64,000 bases of DNA from Aulostomus chinensis (Eukaryota; Chordata; Actinopteri; Syngnathiformes; Aulostomidae): contig JBBMOA010000004.1 of assembly GCA_037954235.1 (NCBI GenBank), positions 6,232,001 to 6,296,000 of the forward strand. The letters are read 5' to 3'. The notes beneath the pieces were generated by a model. That model was not told the origin of the DNA, did no database searches, and worked only from the letters and a program-made list of their open reading frames with translations. Each line of letters begins with the position of its first letter. Positions within the stretch are counted from its first letter, which is position 1. The position numbers and the translations under genes were made by a program. Positions 10,095-22,355 of the stretch are shown piece after piece.

Positions 10095-10500
10095 AGCTCC
10101 GATGTCGAGTCACTGATTTATTTACCAGCACTTGGGGATCTGGAGGATCCAAGCCTGGTCTCAGTCAAACTTAGTATAAATAAAATCACAATCGAAAAAA
10201 ACTTGCAACACTAATAAATGACTTCTGTCACGAAAGTTTAACGACCGAAACAAACCACAGGACCAACGGACAACGGACCAACGGACCGTCGTTAACAAGA
10301 TCAAAAACTGGAGGACAAATGACACAAGGCACTATTGATACAGATTAATGAATTCCCCTGGATAATCACTCTGAATGTCAACATTGTTATGGTTAGGAAT
10401 TAATTCTCTCTCAAATCATTCATAAATTAATATTCACAGGTTTCCATTTAACGGTGACACTCACCTGGAGGATACAAGCCCGGTCTGACTTGTTCCCCCG
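10095..10500. repeat. Possible degenerate element with 22-bp direct repeats
   Basis: CTGGAGGATCCAAGCCTGGTCT at about 10141-10162 recurs with two mismatches at about 10464-10485, roughly 323 bp apart and in the same orientation. Between them lies unremarkable AT-rich sequence with a GGACCAACGGACAACGGACC mini-repeat (about 10260-10290). The arrangement could be a small retroelement remnant or a local duplication; I cannot name a family. Confidence 0.3.
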
Positions 10501-12002
10501 GTGATGGGTTTCATAACTGCATCGTTACCTTGGATACTTTATGAATATAAGAATGTTGAATATAAAATAACAGCGTACAACAATGAAAATAACACAAATA
10601 TGTGCACCCTACAACTATTAAATAAAGCTCAAATATATTCTTCTATATTACAAGATTTTGCTATTCGTCACCATTCAAAGCTCAACTATTGCATTTACTG
10701 TCACATGCGAGCGGCACGTGTTCCACTGGCGTCCTGGAGATGAACGAGATTGAGACATGCGGACACGCAGGTCCAGTTTCAAGACAAACAGCTTTGTGCT
10801 GTAGATGTCGTTACTTCAGTCCGGAAACGGCTCCGAACCGCTGCCGCCTGCTTCTGTTCCTGCTAATCATCAAAGTTTTTCATCACTCCAACATTGTTTA
10901 TGAAACTAAGAACATCCTGAAATGCTTTTCGTCTTCATTCCTCAATACCGTTGTTCTGTCGAAATGTACTGGAACTCTGAGTTGACGTGAGGGAAAGATG
11001 TGTACATCAGATGAGGTGTGGGAGTAGTTTTTAGGGATGTGTGACTGCAGGCTCCACCAGACAATTCTGAGTTTGTCAAATCCCCCCAAAAGCCTCCGAA
11101 TCGGCCGAGTCTGCTTCACGGTGATAGGAGGGACTTTGATGCCTGCAATCTGTGACGTTAGCCTCACTTGAGCCGATATTAATTGATAACTATCATGATG
11201 GACAATAAACGTATTTCCCAAAAAGTCAGGAGTTCCTTTAAAAGCATCGACTTTTTATGACCCACCTGAAGAAGCGACCCGCCGTGTTCATAATCCTGCT
11301 TGTACTTTTGAGGGATTTGAATTACGTGAAGAAGCGGTTCACGTTTCTTTGGTGGCTCAACCGCTTCCATCTTTCATGAAACACAAACATAGACGTGTCC
11401 TCGAGGAAACAGAAGCTCACTGGAAATGTGTCACATCAGTAAAATAGAGAAAACTACAAAGAAAGTGTTTTATTGTTGATGAAAACTTACTTCTTAACAA
11501 GTTTGTCTAAGGTCATAACTAGAGACCAACGCTGCATCATTTCTAGCCCTGATCTGGAGACAGAGTGCATTTATTTCCAGGTGTTCGTTGCATCAACCAG
11601 TCGGCTGAAGGAAGCGGACATGAAAACTGAATCAGGCAAAGCAGCGTTGCCTCCTCAACAATCGTGTGGCGCCGCTGCCGGGGCCTCTGCCGGGGAAATG
11701 TGTACACATACGGCTTCCCACTTGGCCTCCAGCGCTGCCGTGTCTCCTCCACAGCAGCCGAAGCTGTGAATGGTGGGTGGGGATGGTCCCTCCTGACAAC
11801 AGCCTCTCTGACTCCTTGGACGCTTCACAAATGTCCTTTGAGACAAACTGAAAGTCTTTTTTACGGCTGTATCTGCATGTCTGTTGGTCGCCTGGTGATC
11901 TGGTCATCTCTCACTGACGACCCTCCAGCACAACTTTCTATGGAGGTCCGTTATTCCAAACAGGAACCAAAATGAAATTCTGATCAAAAATGGTCAGAAA
12001 AC
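10501..12002. other. Intergenic, no gene seen
   Basis: No exon is recognised. A 28-bp segment at 11195-11222 (ATGATGGACAATAAAC and onward) matches 31622-31649 with three transitions, so part of this stretch is an old dispersed repeat. Open frames around 11.5-11.9 kb overlap on both strands and show no family similarity. Confidence 0.45.
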
Positions 12003-12132
12003 GAAGGGTCGCCGGTTCAATACTCGCTTGCCCCGGCGGCTGTGTTGAAGTGTTCTCAAGCAAGACACCGACCCCCTAAGTGCTCCTGGTTAGTAGTTTG
12101 GCACCTTGTGTGGCAGCTTGCACCAGCAGAGT

Positions 12133-12171
<39 letters not shown>

Positions 12172-12256
12172 CGTGCGCAGATGAATGAGATGACACTGTA
12201 AAGCCCTTCGAGCAAACCTGAGGGAGAAAAGCGCTGTATAAAAATAAGACCATTTG
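12003..12256 (+). mobile_element. SINE-like element with an internal TG array, copy 1
   Basis: The left part carries a tRNA B-box-like GGTTCAATACT in the string AAGGGTCGCCGGTTCAA (12004-12020). The body has GTGTTGAAGTGTTCTCAAG, and the right end reads AAAGCGCTGTATAAAAATA, a tail I associate with a very common fish repeat. Copy 2 at 34.29 kb shares the B-box string, the GTTGAAGTGT block and the TG-rich middle in the same order. No A box is visible, so the 5' end is probably truncated. It is non-coding and would have depended on a partner LINE for movement. Confidence 0.6.
12131..12177 (+). repeat. (TG)n microsatellite inside the SINE-like element
   Basis: A TG run with one GAG and several GC interruptions occupies the middle of the SINE-like copy. 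The second copy of the family (34.3 kb) has a TG array at the equivalent position, so the array grew from a GT-rich segment of the parent element. Confidence 0.95.
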
Positions 12257-13343
12257 AAAAGTAAAAGGCCACCGGGACTCAAGGACCCGCCGCCGCTGGT
12301 GAGCAGTGTTTCTTCTGTGCTGGTTGTGACAGCGTTGCCCGGTAATTACACCACAACACACCAGCTGCTCTACCTTCTATGCCTCCTCGTTCTCTTCGTG
12401 CACCTGAAACAAAGTTGGTTTTGCTGTTGAAGCTAACAAATGTTGAGCGACGTGCCAGAGTGAAGGAACATCACCAGGGTTTTCTGGATTTGATGCTCTG
12501 GCAAATTCCCGCTTCATTAAGTCTTTCAAACCTGTATGAACATGTCGTTTGTATCTTCTTATCACCAACAACAACTCCAGGAAAAATGTTGCGTCAGTTA
12601 CAGTCCAGTTTTTGTGTCCGTCCCAGGAGCTCCACCACGCCACCTGTGGGGAGCAGACGAGAGCAGGAAGAAGGCATTTATTCCAGCCAGAGAGAAAAAG
12701 ATCAGATGGAGCACTTACATGTTTAATCTTGATTGAAAACCAGATTATCAGAGGTCTGCGGTTCTCCAGCCCTCTCAGCCTGACAGAAGAGTCCTTCTGA
12801 CCGGGTCAGTCCCTCCCACTCAGGTCGTCTTATTCCTGGTGTTACTGCAGTATCAGAGTTCATGTGTAAGCCAGCTAGTGTGAACACTTCTCATTGTAAC
12901 GACTTTCTTGTTTTGAAAAAAAATCATTTGGATTTTGATCCAAGTATTCTCATCCTCTAAATTTAACCTTTCAACACACTTCATAGAGTCCCTGAAAAGC
13001 TCACCACATCAAGCGAAAAAGAATCCAAAGTGTGAATTTTTGTCAGGGAAGCTTGTCAGGTCAGTGCTGACTGCTTATTTGCATCATGAAATGCTCCCCC
13101 ATCTCCTAATGATTTCTCTGAGCCTCAGAGTATCTCCCTGAAGCCGAATCCCCCATCGGCCACATTGCCTTTAAACTCAGCAGAAAACCTATTTACCCGC
13201 AAATTAAGGCACCGCACTGGTGTGGCGCAGGAATCTGTACTTGCTGAAAAACAGGGCAATTACTTGGAAAGAGTGAGCCCAGGGAATAGGCTTCATCAGA
13301 GAGAGGGTGCGGCGTGTGCTCAAACTTTGTGTTTAAATACAAG
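12257..13343. other. Intergenic, no gene seen
   Basis: No recognised gene. A minus-strand open frame at 12377-12643 (88 codons) resembles no family I know. From 12.9 to 13.2 kb the sequence is AT-richer and repeat-poor. Confidence 0.45.
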
Positions 13344-13374
13344 TGGGGAGGAGGTTGGGGTGGGGGTGGGGGGG
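13344..13374 (+). other. G-quadruplex-type tract
   Basis: Four or more runs of at least four G separated by one to seven bases (GGGG, GGGG, GGGGG, GGGGGGG) fit the intramolecular G-quadruplex pattern on the plus strand. No gene is nearby, so a function is not implied. Confidence 0.7.
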
Positions 13375-13531
13375 CGAGACATGTTACAAGGAAAGGGTGG
13401 GGCACACTCGGAAAACTTCCTCTCTGAAAGTGAATCAAAAGTGTTGCTGAATAAAAAGAAAAAAAAATCATAGAATATGGGGAGGAAAAACTGAAAGCCT
13501 TGCAGGTTCATTACATCATGGGGTATGGAAG

Positions 13532-13598
<67 letters not shown>

Positions 13599-13599
13599 C

Positions 13600-13638
<39 letters not shown>
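13532..13638 (+). repeat. (GT)n microsatellite, about 107 bp
   Basis: This is a long GT run with a short GCGTGCGTGCGT interruption near 13595-13606. It is the longest dinucleotide array in the window and could adopt Z-DNA. Confidence 0.98.
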
Positions 13639-13640
<2 letters not shown>

Positions 13641-13778
13641 TGAGTTAGTGAGTGAGGGGAAGCAGGAGAGTGTGTGTCTGCATGCAGGCAGTCAGAAGTG
13701 GCCGCTCTCCAGTGGGGATTGCTTTGTTGTCTTTGTTTAGAGGGGAAGATGGGAGCTCGATCAGGTGTTTGTAGCTGC

Positions 13779-13801
13779 GTGTGTGTGTTAGTGTGTGTGT
13801 G

Positions 13802-13839
<38 letters not shown>
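13779..13839 (+). repeat. (GT)n microsatellite with TTAG interruptions
   Basis: GT repeats are interrupted twice by TTAG, followed by an uninterrupted run of about 34 bp. It lies only 140 bp from the longer GT array, and the sequence between is AG-rich. Confidence 0.97.
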
Positions 13840-13841
<2 letters not shown>

Positions 13842-14540
13842 AAGAAGTGAATAGTATGAACTTTTTTTATTATCCCCCCATCACCCCACCTACCTTCCAT
13901 TCAGTGTTGCACCTTTTCAAGCAGCCTTCCTAGAAACAGAATATGCCTCCGATGCGAGTTTCCTTTGGAAGTGTTTACCCGTAGGGAACACGCCAACATG
14001 GAGGCGTCAACAGGGATACCAGTCGCTGAGGGAATGACAGAACCCGCTGTACTTGCTGGTTGAAAGAAGAAGCTGCATTTGATAATTCTACTTTGGACGA
14101 AAATCTCATTCTGACTCCCTCCATAGCTCTGGGCTGCGTTTGCTGCTAAGCAAGTGGAATCCGGAGCCTGGCTGTGATTAGCTGCAGCCACCTCTAACTC
14201 CAGGTACGCCCAACGCTACCTGGAATCACGCAGCACACTTGACCTCTCAGCAGCTCTTGTTTTTCTGGTTCAGGTGCAAATGACGGTGGGTTCATGGTGG
14301 ATATTGCGGATACGGACCAACCGCTCCTGTCCACAGCGATGCTGTTTGGTTACCATTCGTACATCTCTGATGCAATCATTTTCTTCTGTAGTGCTGATGG
14401 AACGACCGAGTCTTGCCCTGGACGTGCTGTTCATCCAGAATGTCCCCGTCTTTAGCCTCTGCAGCAGTGGCGGTTGGGGTTGGGTGCATCACGATGTAAT
14501 CAGGGTTCCATTGGTACAGGGATACCGAGAGAAAAGGATT
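13840..14540. other. Intergenic, no gene seen
   Basis: No exon or complete mobile element is recognised. Overlapping short open frames on both strands have no known similarity. Confidence 0.45.
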
Positions 14541-14600
14541 TGATGGTCAAAGGTCAAAGGTCATTGTGAACCTGGGGAAACCGTCTGTATTTCACCAGCT
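14541..14600 (+). repeat. Remnant of a DR1-bearing dispersed repeat
   Basis: GATGGTCAAAGGTCAAAGGT is followed by CATTGTGAACCTGGGGAAAC. This matches the GGTCAAAGGTCA segment at 9.9 kb (opposite strand) and 51.2 kb. It holds a perfect DR1 nuclear-receptor half-site pair at 14551-14563. Confidence 0.5.
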
Positions 14601-15279
14601 AAAACTTTGAGCGCTGCAGCCTCGTCTGGAACGCCTCCCATCCTGACCCGCTAAGAGACGGCCGAGCCGATCAGCGTAGCAAATCATGTGACACCATCAC
14701 ATGACAAATCCAGGTGTGTGAAGGTGTTTCCCTCTCATGCAGTCTCCTGCCCCTGTCAGCTGCTCTACTGAGTCTCTCTCTGCAGCAACTGCACTCCAGC
14801 TGAGCTCATGCTAGGAAGGTTTGCTGCTACGAGGAGCAGAACAGCAGTGACGACATAGAACACAACTGAGAGAACGGCCGAGGAAAACCTACGAAGAACC
14901 TTCGGAACTCAGGTCTCAGTGCGGTGACTGATTTGAATGGAACACAAGCTGGTGATATTGTGTTACGGTTGGGTTCACTGACATAAAAACACTCACTGAG
15001 CTTTATAAAACACAGCTCAGCCTTTATGAGTCCAACAAGTCCAAAGCATATTTGTGGCTTCATGAATCGCCAGGCTTCTGTGTTTGGTCCCAGGCGGCAG
15101 GATTGTTTTCTCTGCTGGATTAAATGACTTAAACCCTAGCAAAACATTTCTACGTGTAATAATGTAGCAGTTGATCACAGCAGCACGTTCCCAGCCTGAG
15201 ATCTTTGTCACATCATTGGCATGTGGGTGGGGAGAGAGGAAGCAGTGCGTTCCCCTCCCTCTGCAGCTGAAGTGCCCTC
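14601..15279. other. Intergenic, no gene seen
   Basis: No recognised gene or element. The right part grades into a dispersed-repeat remnant at 15.28 kb. Confidence 0.45.
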
Positions 15280-15470
15280 GAGCAAAGCACTGGATTTCTT
15301 CAGATGAGCCGTATGGAGGCATTTTATTCTTTCATTATTATTATTTATTACTTTTCCTGTGAAGCTCCAGCAGTATTTTGTGGACAAAAAAACTTCACTC
15401 GACCGTCTGTCAGCATGAGGGTGAGTAGATAATGAGTGAATTTCCCCTTTAATTCCCCCTCGGGGATTAA
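15280..15470 (+). mobile_element. Fragment of a common fish dispersed repeat
   Basis: The strings CAGATGAGCCGTATGGAGGC, ACTTCACTCGACCGTCTGTC and GCATGAGGGTGAGTAGATAA followed by TGAGTGAATTT occur in order. From memory they are the tail of a non-autonomous repeat frequent in teleost genomes. A TTCCCCCTCGGGGATTAA hairpin-like string (about 15452-15469), seen at the 3' ends of some fish LINEs, follows directly. The assignment rests on memory of the motifs only. Confidence 0.4.
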
Positions 15471-15779
15471 TGGGATGCTAAAAAAGTATACAGTAAAGCC
15501 AGTTGGAAACGCAGTAAAACGACTGGTGTTTAAAACTGACACCGATTATTTGCTGTTGGAATAAAATGTCTTGTGTTGCATATTTTCTTCTTTTTTTCAA
15601 GCAAAACACAGCATTGAGCGCTGAAAAGCTCCAGACGACTGTCGTGTTCATCTTTTCTTCATGTTCTTTCACTCCTGTGTTCACCAACATAAAGAGGGAA
15701 GACGTGTCAGACGCACTAAACGCTTCGTTGCTTGCATCACTGGCCTTTCCTTCCCAATCACTGCTTTTGCATTGACTGA
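15471..15779. other. Intergenic, no gene seen
   Basis: A 17-mer here (15491-15507, CAGTAAAGCCAGTTGGA) recurs at 17692-17708, which may be chance. Nothing else is recognised. Confidence 0.4.
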
Positions 15780-16410
15780 AATTACATATCTGCTAACCTA
15801 ACTGCCCCCCATTCAGATGGCTTTTGACTGTAATAAATTGCCTCCTGAATTGCAGCTTCATAAATGGCTCTTAAATGGAGATCAGACGTTAGTCTGATGA
15901 TGTTTTAATTGTAACTTGCAGAATGTATTAGCTGTGACCTACAGGCTTTTTGTGGCAGCTTCCATTCAATATGTATGTGCATTCAGACACCTTGGGTTTA
16001 GAAAGGTTAATTAACCTCTGGTGGTAGACCTTTCCTCTGCACTTAACTTGGTCTATGTCCTGATAGTGCCATTAACCCGTGCCCTCGCCTCTTCACCTCC
16101 TCTATCTTTACCCTCGTAAAACCCATTAAAATCTACGATTGATTTTTTTTTTTTTTTACATACAACTTCGATATTTTCTGTGCAGCTTTTGTAGCACTTT
16201 TTTAATGGATATTCCACATGACATTAAGATATCATTTCAATGTTGCAGCATGGCTTTCATAAATAGATGGCAAGTGAATCAAACTCGTTAGCATCTCGTT
16301 GGTTTTACAGGTTATGAATGAAATCTTTTAGACAGTTTTAACTTCCAGGCCTAGCAGGAGAAAATGACACTGAAATGTAAAGCAGAAAGAAAGCGAACGG
16401 AGTTTTTCAG
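15780..16410. promoter_or_regulatory. Candidate conserved non-coding block
   Basis: This AT-rich, repeat-poor stretch has balanced composition and no open frames. It includes a perfect 14-bp palindrome AGGTTAATTAACCT (16004-16017) that fits paired homeodomain or HNF1-like half sites, and a small hairpin ATCAGAC-gtta-GTCTGAT (15881-15898). A poly-T run lies at about 16143-16157. Such texture is typical of deeply conserved elements in gene deserts, but conservation cannot be checked here. Confidence 0.35.
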
Positions 16411-16686
16411 GTTGATGTTAATTAATCCGAAGGTCTTTTAACAGCTGAAAGTCTGAATCCAAGCTGATGTTCTATTTTTGATCCTGTTAGTTTTAGTTTC
16501 ACGTTCTGAGACCAAAGCACTTTGTGTGACACGTTCTCATGGTGTCAGCGTGGCCTGCGAGGGTTGAGGCTTCCTGTGTTTGACACTGATTGCTTTGTGG
16601 ATGGACGTGGACGGAAGCCAGCTGGGAGCAAAAATGAATCTACAGATTCACGCTGTTGCAACCATGATTTTATGATAGCATTATGA

Positions 16687-16714
16687 CCAGCAGCAGCAGC
16701 AGCAGCAGCAGCAG
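16687..16714 (+). repeat. (CAG)9 trinucleotide repeat
   Basis: This is a short uninterrupted CAG run in non-coding sequence. No reading frame around it extends far enough to suggest a polyglutamine or polyserine tract. Confidence 0.95.
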
Positions 16715-19700
16715 TTTCAAGTGTAATATTTGATTCTCATCCAAATGTGCCGACTGCATCATCACCAGCAGAGAGGTGGAGCGACGAGTCCTGACACCTG
16801 GAGGGAAATGCACCTTTTGGAAGTCTAGTTCCTCGTCTCAGAACCCAGGTTGTTTTTTACAAGGCCTGGTGTTAGCTTTGAAACGCGAACATCTGCATTT
16901 ATGAATGCAGTGTTCATTTGTGGTTCAATTGTCTTGCTGAACAAAAATGTGTAGGTCTCTCCAACTTTCGTTCGCCACAGAACTGATTTGCTGCAAAGAT
17001 CAAAAACGGAATCCAAAAATCCCTTTGGCTGTTGATGGAAGAATCCCACCGAGACGCTAACTTCTGAGCTGGACTACAACACCCATGCAGCACTCGTCGT
17101 CCTGTGATGCAAACCCCAGGAACTTCCTGAAAATGGTCCAGAAGTCTGAACCAGCCAAATCAACCCAGTTTGATCTGGACCTCCCTCGGTCCTGACCGTC
17201 TGATCTGGGGAGGTTTCACACATGCAATTGTGGTTTTGATCAAACTGTAGAGCCTGGAACTCCGGATCAGCGAGGCAGACGTGAAGCGGAGTCCTCCTCA
17301 CTCTTCTTCTGTGGCTTTAAAGCAGCTTTCAAAAATAGCCCTGATGATGTCATAGGGATGTAATCATGGTTATCTTGACTTTGTCTCCAGAACTCAAATA
17401 TATGACAGCAAACATGCATTATAAACTGAGGTCATGGAGTCTGAAAGATGAGGGCATTTACGAGGCGGGGAGGTCTAATGAAAGATCTTATCAAAGTTGC
17501 ATTATGGGAACTTTTGAATTCAGTATTTTTGCTCGAGACTCACCAGCAGCTAAAAGTCAGGGTTTCTCTTCACCTGCTTTTTTCCCGTCCGTCCTTCACG
17601 ACTGTCTGAGTTCCCTGAAATTTCACCACCCTGTTACAAAAAGCTGTTTGAAGACACATCTTGAGAGAGTTTCACTCCACAAAAAGGGACCCAGTAAAGC
17701 CAGTTGGAGCAGCAGCGATGAGATTCTGTGTTTTGTTTTCTGTTTCTAGAGGATACGAAGACATCCTGGTGGTCTGTCGGAGGGTCGTCGGTCCACCCTT
17801 CCTCAGGAGTGCTGCTCGCTGGAAATGAGAGGGAACTTGACAGAGAGTTGGTCGGAGAGCCTCGAGGGCTCGGAGATGATCTTGGAGATGTGGTGGTCCT
17901 GGCGTAGATGGCGTGGCTACACGTGCCCTGAGGTTAGGTGGCATCATTGTGAACCTTGTAACAGAAAACTGAAGGTGTAATGGCAAAGACAAGCGAGCAA
18001 GAAGCTCCTGAAACCCGAGGACGCAGCAGACGGACAGATGCTGTGGATCTCCAGGGGCCTGTGGAGCAGCACCAGGCCCACGAGGGAGCACTTCGGCCGG
18101 GCAGAGGAGGACGATGGATGCGCTGGTTGTCCTTTAATGACAAAAACACACCAGATTAGTAAATGACATTTTTCCATGTAACCAGCCTTCATTCAAGTGT
18201 TGATAGAGACAACAATGCACTGACAGTGAAAGCTTTCTTCCTCAGCGATCACCATCAAGGCCTGTATTATTCTGAGGGGCTTGACAAATGCTGGCAGGAC
18301 ATGAATTATGGCGCTGCTGCGTTCAGGACTGTGGTGCAGGTCATCGACTCATAAGACAATTATTCATTTCATCATTTACTCCTGTTTTTGACCTGCTTTG
18401 TTCAAATGGCGTCTGCAGCTCCCGCGACATGTGACATCAACATTTGACACACACAACCCTGTCAAACCTGTCAGGTAGAGGGAGTTTTCTGAACCTGTGT
18501 GTCAGAAACCTGTTGAATGTAAGAAGTCAAACATCTCCTACTTGAACTCATGTAGTAAGAACGCATCAAACCTGAACACCAATGATGTCGTCACAGCCCA
18601 GCAACCTCATCGGTCACATGCTTTCGTCATGCCAATCTCTAAATATCCAGCATGTGTTATTTTTAGCCTTGGAAGAAGCCTGTCAACTGAAGGAATACTT
18701 CTTATCACTGCACCAACCAAGTGTCAGTCAGCTGACCTCTGGAGGAGGAGGGAAGGGTCTGGATCTTCAAGTCTGGCCCTGGGGGGCTGGACTATGAGCA
18801 CCTTTTTTCAAAAATGAAGAGAGTTTCCTTGAGAATAAGAGAATGCATCGTCATAAAGAACCTCACACATGGAAAGGGGGAATGTGGCTGTGTAGGACCA
18901 GCTGGCGCGCTGGAGGTGTTACATTCAAAACAGTCTCCAGCATATTTAGGTCCTGGACTCAGGAAAACCCTGACACAGCTATGAACTTCCTCACTTTCCT
19001 GCCTGAGTTCACGACAGTTCAAAGACCACAGTTTGACAGTTTAAGTTGATATTCAACATGTTAGAACCTGACTTTGCTCCTGATGCAGCCGCTGTCTCAC
19101 GTGACATCACTGGCGTGCATGTGAAACCCTTTGCGTACCACTTTGGTCAGAAAGTGATATAAATGCTGTCTATTCAAGGTTCTACTGTTTGCTTAGTTAC
19201 CATAGCAACACGATTGATTAAAACTTCAGCATGTGCCAATCAACAAGGTAAAAGCTCCCTTAAGCAGCTGCTCAGAGCGGCAGTGCGTCAGTTGTGATGT
19301 GCAGGTGATAAAGCTGGACGTTATCAGGTCTGAGCTCTCGTGCACACAAAAATACTTTCATTTGGAGACTCGCGGAGGAAACGAGTTCAGCGAACAGAAG
19401 TAAGAGCGCACCCATCGATGAACGACCTTAATTTGGGCAAGGATGGCTGTGAGCGAGGTTTTTGCCTCTGGAACCTCCCTGCTGGGTTCCCTGACACCTC
19501 TGCTGGAACCTTCCAAGCAGATGAGACATTCAGAGGAGCCACTGCCAACAGCAAACTCCTCAGGCATGAGGCTGTGATTTCATACATTCATCCGCCATGT
19601 TTAGGGTAAGACTGGACAGACATTACACAAACCACCTCTGTAGTTTGGTCTTTTACCGCTGTTTCAGACTCCTTTAGACTGGAGCTCCTGTCGGCGACGC

Positions 19701-22295
19701 ACCACCCCGGCGCTGGTCTGCTGGACTTGTCTTTCTTCTTTGCTTACATTAATACCAGCTGCTTTGTCATACTCTCGCTCTCTGCATGTGTCAGCGCCGT
19801 CCACCGCTGGACTCAAACCTCATCTCATTGGCATGGACGACAGACGCACCAGCCAGGAGGCTAACACCAGCGGCACTGGCCACCGTTACATTCACTCCAC
19901 CTCATCATGAAACCCCTTCAGAAGAGAGGGAACAGCCTATAAACCCTGCTGCTCTATAACCTCTGACCCCTGAGGAGGCCCCTCCCCCCTCGTCTTAGCA
20001 GGTTATTCAGTGCAGTTAAATCAGGACACATGAAGCCAGGAACAACTTGACGGAGACGTTGTGCTACAAGCCAGCGAGGAAGCAAAGGTTGACTCTCATT
20101 AGTCTGGCAGAGTCTCACTGTCAACCTGCAGCTGCTGCAACTGTGGCCACCAAGTCAAATAATCCCACCTCCCCGACAGTCTGGGCGCCAGTGTGAGGAG
20201 ACGTGATGTGACACGACTATATTCAAGTGCCGTCGCTGCCTAAAATGACCATAAACTGAGCAAAATGCTGCTGCAGTCACGAGAAGTGAATGTCCTACTG
20301 AAGGAGAGGATGTGAGAGCTGGGAAAAAGACGGGTCAGTCGCAGCACACACGGCTTTCATGTCTGTTTGCTACAAAATGACCATCGTCCTGGAATGACGA
20401 GGATTTGAAAGTCGCGCTTGAGATTGAGCTCGTCAGTGAGAAACAGTTCTCACATAAAAGCTGAATTAATTGTGCGGCGAAGTAACTTGTGAGTTGATTC
20501 ATTCGCCCGGCGTGGAGGCCCAGCTGACGTGTGGATACACGTTCTGTCTGTGGGGTTTGGTTCTGTGGCTCATTGACCCCCTCACCAGTAGCCTCTGGGG
20601 GCCGGGTGGGCCATGGTGGATCAGACAAGAACCGCGGTTCTGAAACACAGAAAATCTGTGATAGGAAGATTTCCACCTCCAGGTGTGGCACCTTCTTCCA
20701 TGTCATGATTCCTCAGCCTCTTTTTTTAAGCCCTCAATTCTGTCTCACAGGAAGGAAGGAAGGCCCGGTGCTATCAACTCCTTCAGCCTGAGACCTATCC
20801 TGTTCCTCTTGTCACAATCAAGTTTTTAGGTAATTGCTTGTTAGAAAAGGGAGACAGGATGTTAGAAAGAGCCGCTGGGCTCTGCCTCCTGTCAGGAAGG
20901 CTAAACTGAGGGGGAAAAGTCACAGTTATTAAGAAAAAATAAGAGCTGGCTGAGCACCAGCAGCCAGGTGAGGATCTCAGCACGGATTCAATAAGAAAAG
21001 CAATAAAATATTTTTTATGAAAGAATGACCAACTTTAAAACTTTGAAGCTTCGAGTAAAAATGTATAAACTTCACCCACAGCAGCCAAACGTGGTGAAGC
21101 GGCGTTTAGTCGTTACGCTCCGAGACACAGGAGATGCAAATGTTGATGTTTCTAAAATTGAAACTCCGTCTGACATTAATAAAGTGTTTTAGAATTTGAT
21201 GGGTTAACTACAGAAACACATCAGCTTCAATTTGTTCTGCTCCTTCACTGGTTGTTTGGTAACTGCAGTTATTATTGCTCAGTGGGTCATGTGACGATGG
21301 GTGGACACTCACAGGTGACATAGACACCTGCTCACGTTTGTGAGTAAACGTCGATGACTAATAAATGCTACTTGTGCCCATTTCATTGCATCTCAGAGAA
21401 CCTTTGAATGAGCGCGTCACAGAAACGTGTCCTCAGGCTCTCAGCCAGGTGTTGTCGGTTCCTCCTACAGTAGCAGCAGAACAAAGGGAGCAGGAAGTAC
21501 AAGATCAGTATCATGCAGCTGCTCACACAACCTCAACCGCTTGATCCTCATCCTCATCATCATTGCACGATCGGACATTAATGGTCATCTGACAGAGGGA
21601 ACCAATGTCTCTGTCAAATCTGTGCACTCTCTCACTTCCCAGCTCACCTCAGGTAACCTCCTCTCGCCTGTGCCTGAGGACGGGGCTGCAGCTCAGCGAG
21701 GACGGGTTCCTGCATTTTGACCAGGAGACATCAGACGGAATCCAGCCTTTCCATAAGTATAATGTGTGATAGTGGCGGCAGAGAATACGGGTCACACACC
21801 ATCACAAGTCACAACAAGCTATCAGGGCGTGAAGCAAACCTCTGACTCAACAGCATTTATGTTCTTCACCGCTGCAAACCACCGCAGCAGCACACAGTCC
21901 AAGTGTGACCTACGCGCCCCCCAGCAGCGATGTGGGACTGTACCTGCTGCACCTGCTGCTGGGGAATCGATCCACTACCAGAGGGCAAAGGTGTGTGTCA
22001 CCCTTGGGGGTATGAAGTAAGAGGAAGAGCGAGATGGGGATGACGCCTCTGGGTGATGGGATCCCCAGAGACGGCAGCACCAGGAAGAAGGAGTGTTGGT
22101 ATTCCCACTGAATCCGTCCGGACAGAAATTCTTCCTTCTGTTGGGTTCGCACCCACTGCAGAATCAGTGGCATGATTCGTGTGACTACAAGACTTCTGTA
22201 CATATTAATACTTTTCTTAAGTGAGAGTGTGTTTAGCTTCGATTCCGTGCCTGTTTCAACGCAATAAACTTTGCTGAGAGGGTTTCAGAGATGTG
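16715..22295. other. Intergenic, no gene seen (5.6 kb)
   Basis: I found no exon with recognisable similarity and no complete mobile element. Open frames up to about 139 codons (for example 17672-18091 on the minus strand) overlap others and read as low-information, proline- and leucine-rich sequence. The interval is notably poor in dinucleotide arrays compared with the rest of the window. Confidence 0.45.
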
Positions 22296-22311
22296 AGCTC
22301 CCTCTAGTGGT
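22296..22311 (-). promoter_or_regulatory. CTCF-like motif
   Basis: The minus strand reads ACCACTAGAGGGAGCTC, close to the CTCF core CCASYAGRKGGCRS, with one departure (GGGAGC instead of GGGCGC). It is a motif match only. Confidence 0.4.
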
Positions 22312-22355
22312 GAGGGCTTGGTGATCAACACCCTCAGTTCCAGCTGACGACAGTG

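Noticed and set aside
12010..12030. tRNA gene suggested by a B-box-like string
   Set aside because: It belongs to the SINE-like element, and the cloverleaf does not fold.
12377..12643. 88-codon minus-strand frame considered as a transposon-derived protein fragment
   Set aside because: No motif matched a known transposase or MADF core well enough to call.
15491..17708. 17-mer CAGTAAAGCCAGTTGGA present at 15491 and 17692
   Set aside because: One such exact pair is within chance expectation for a window of this size, and the flanks do not align.
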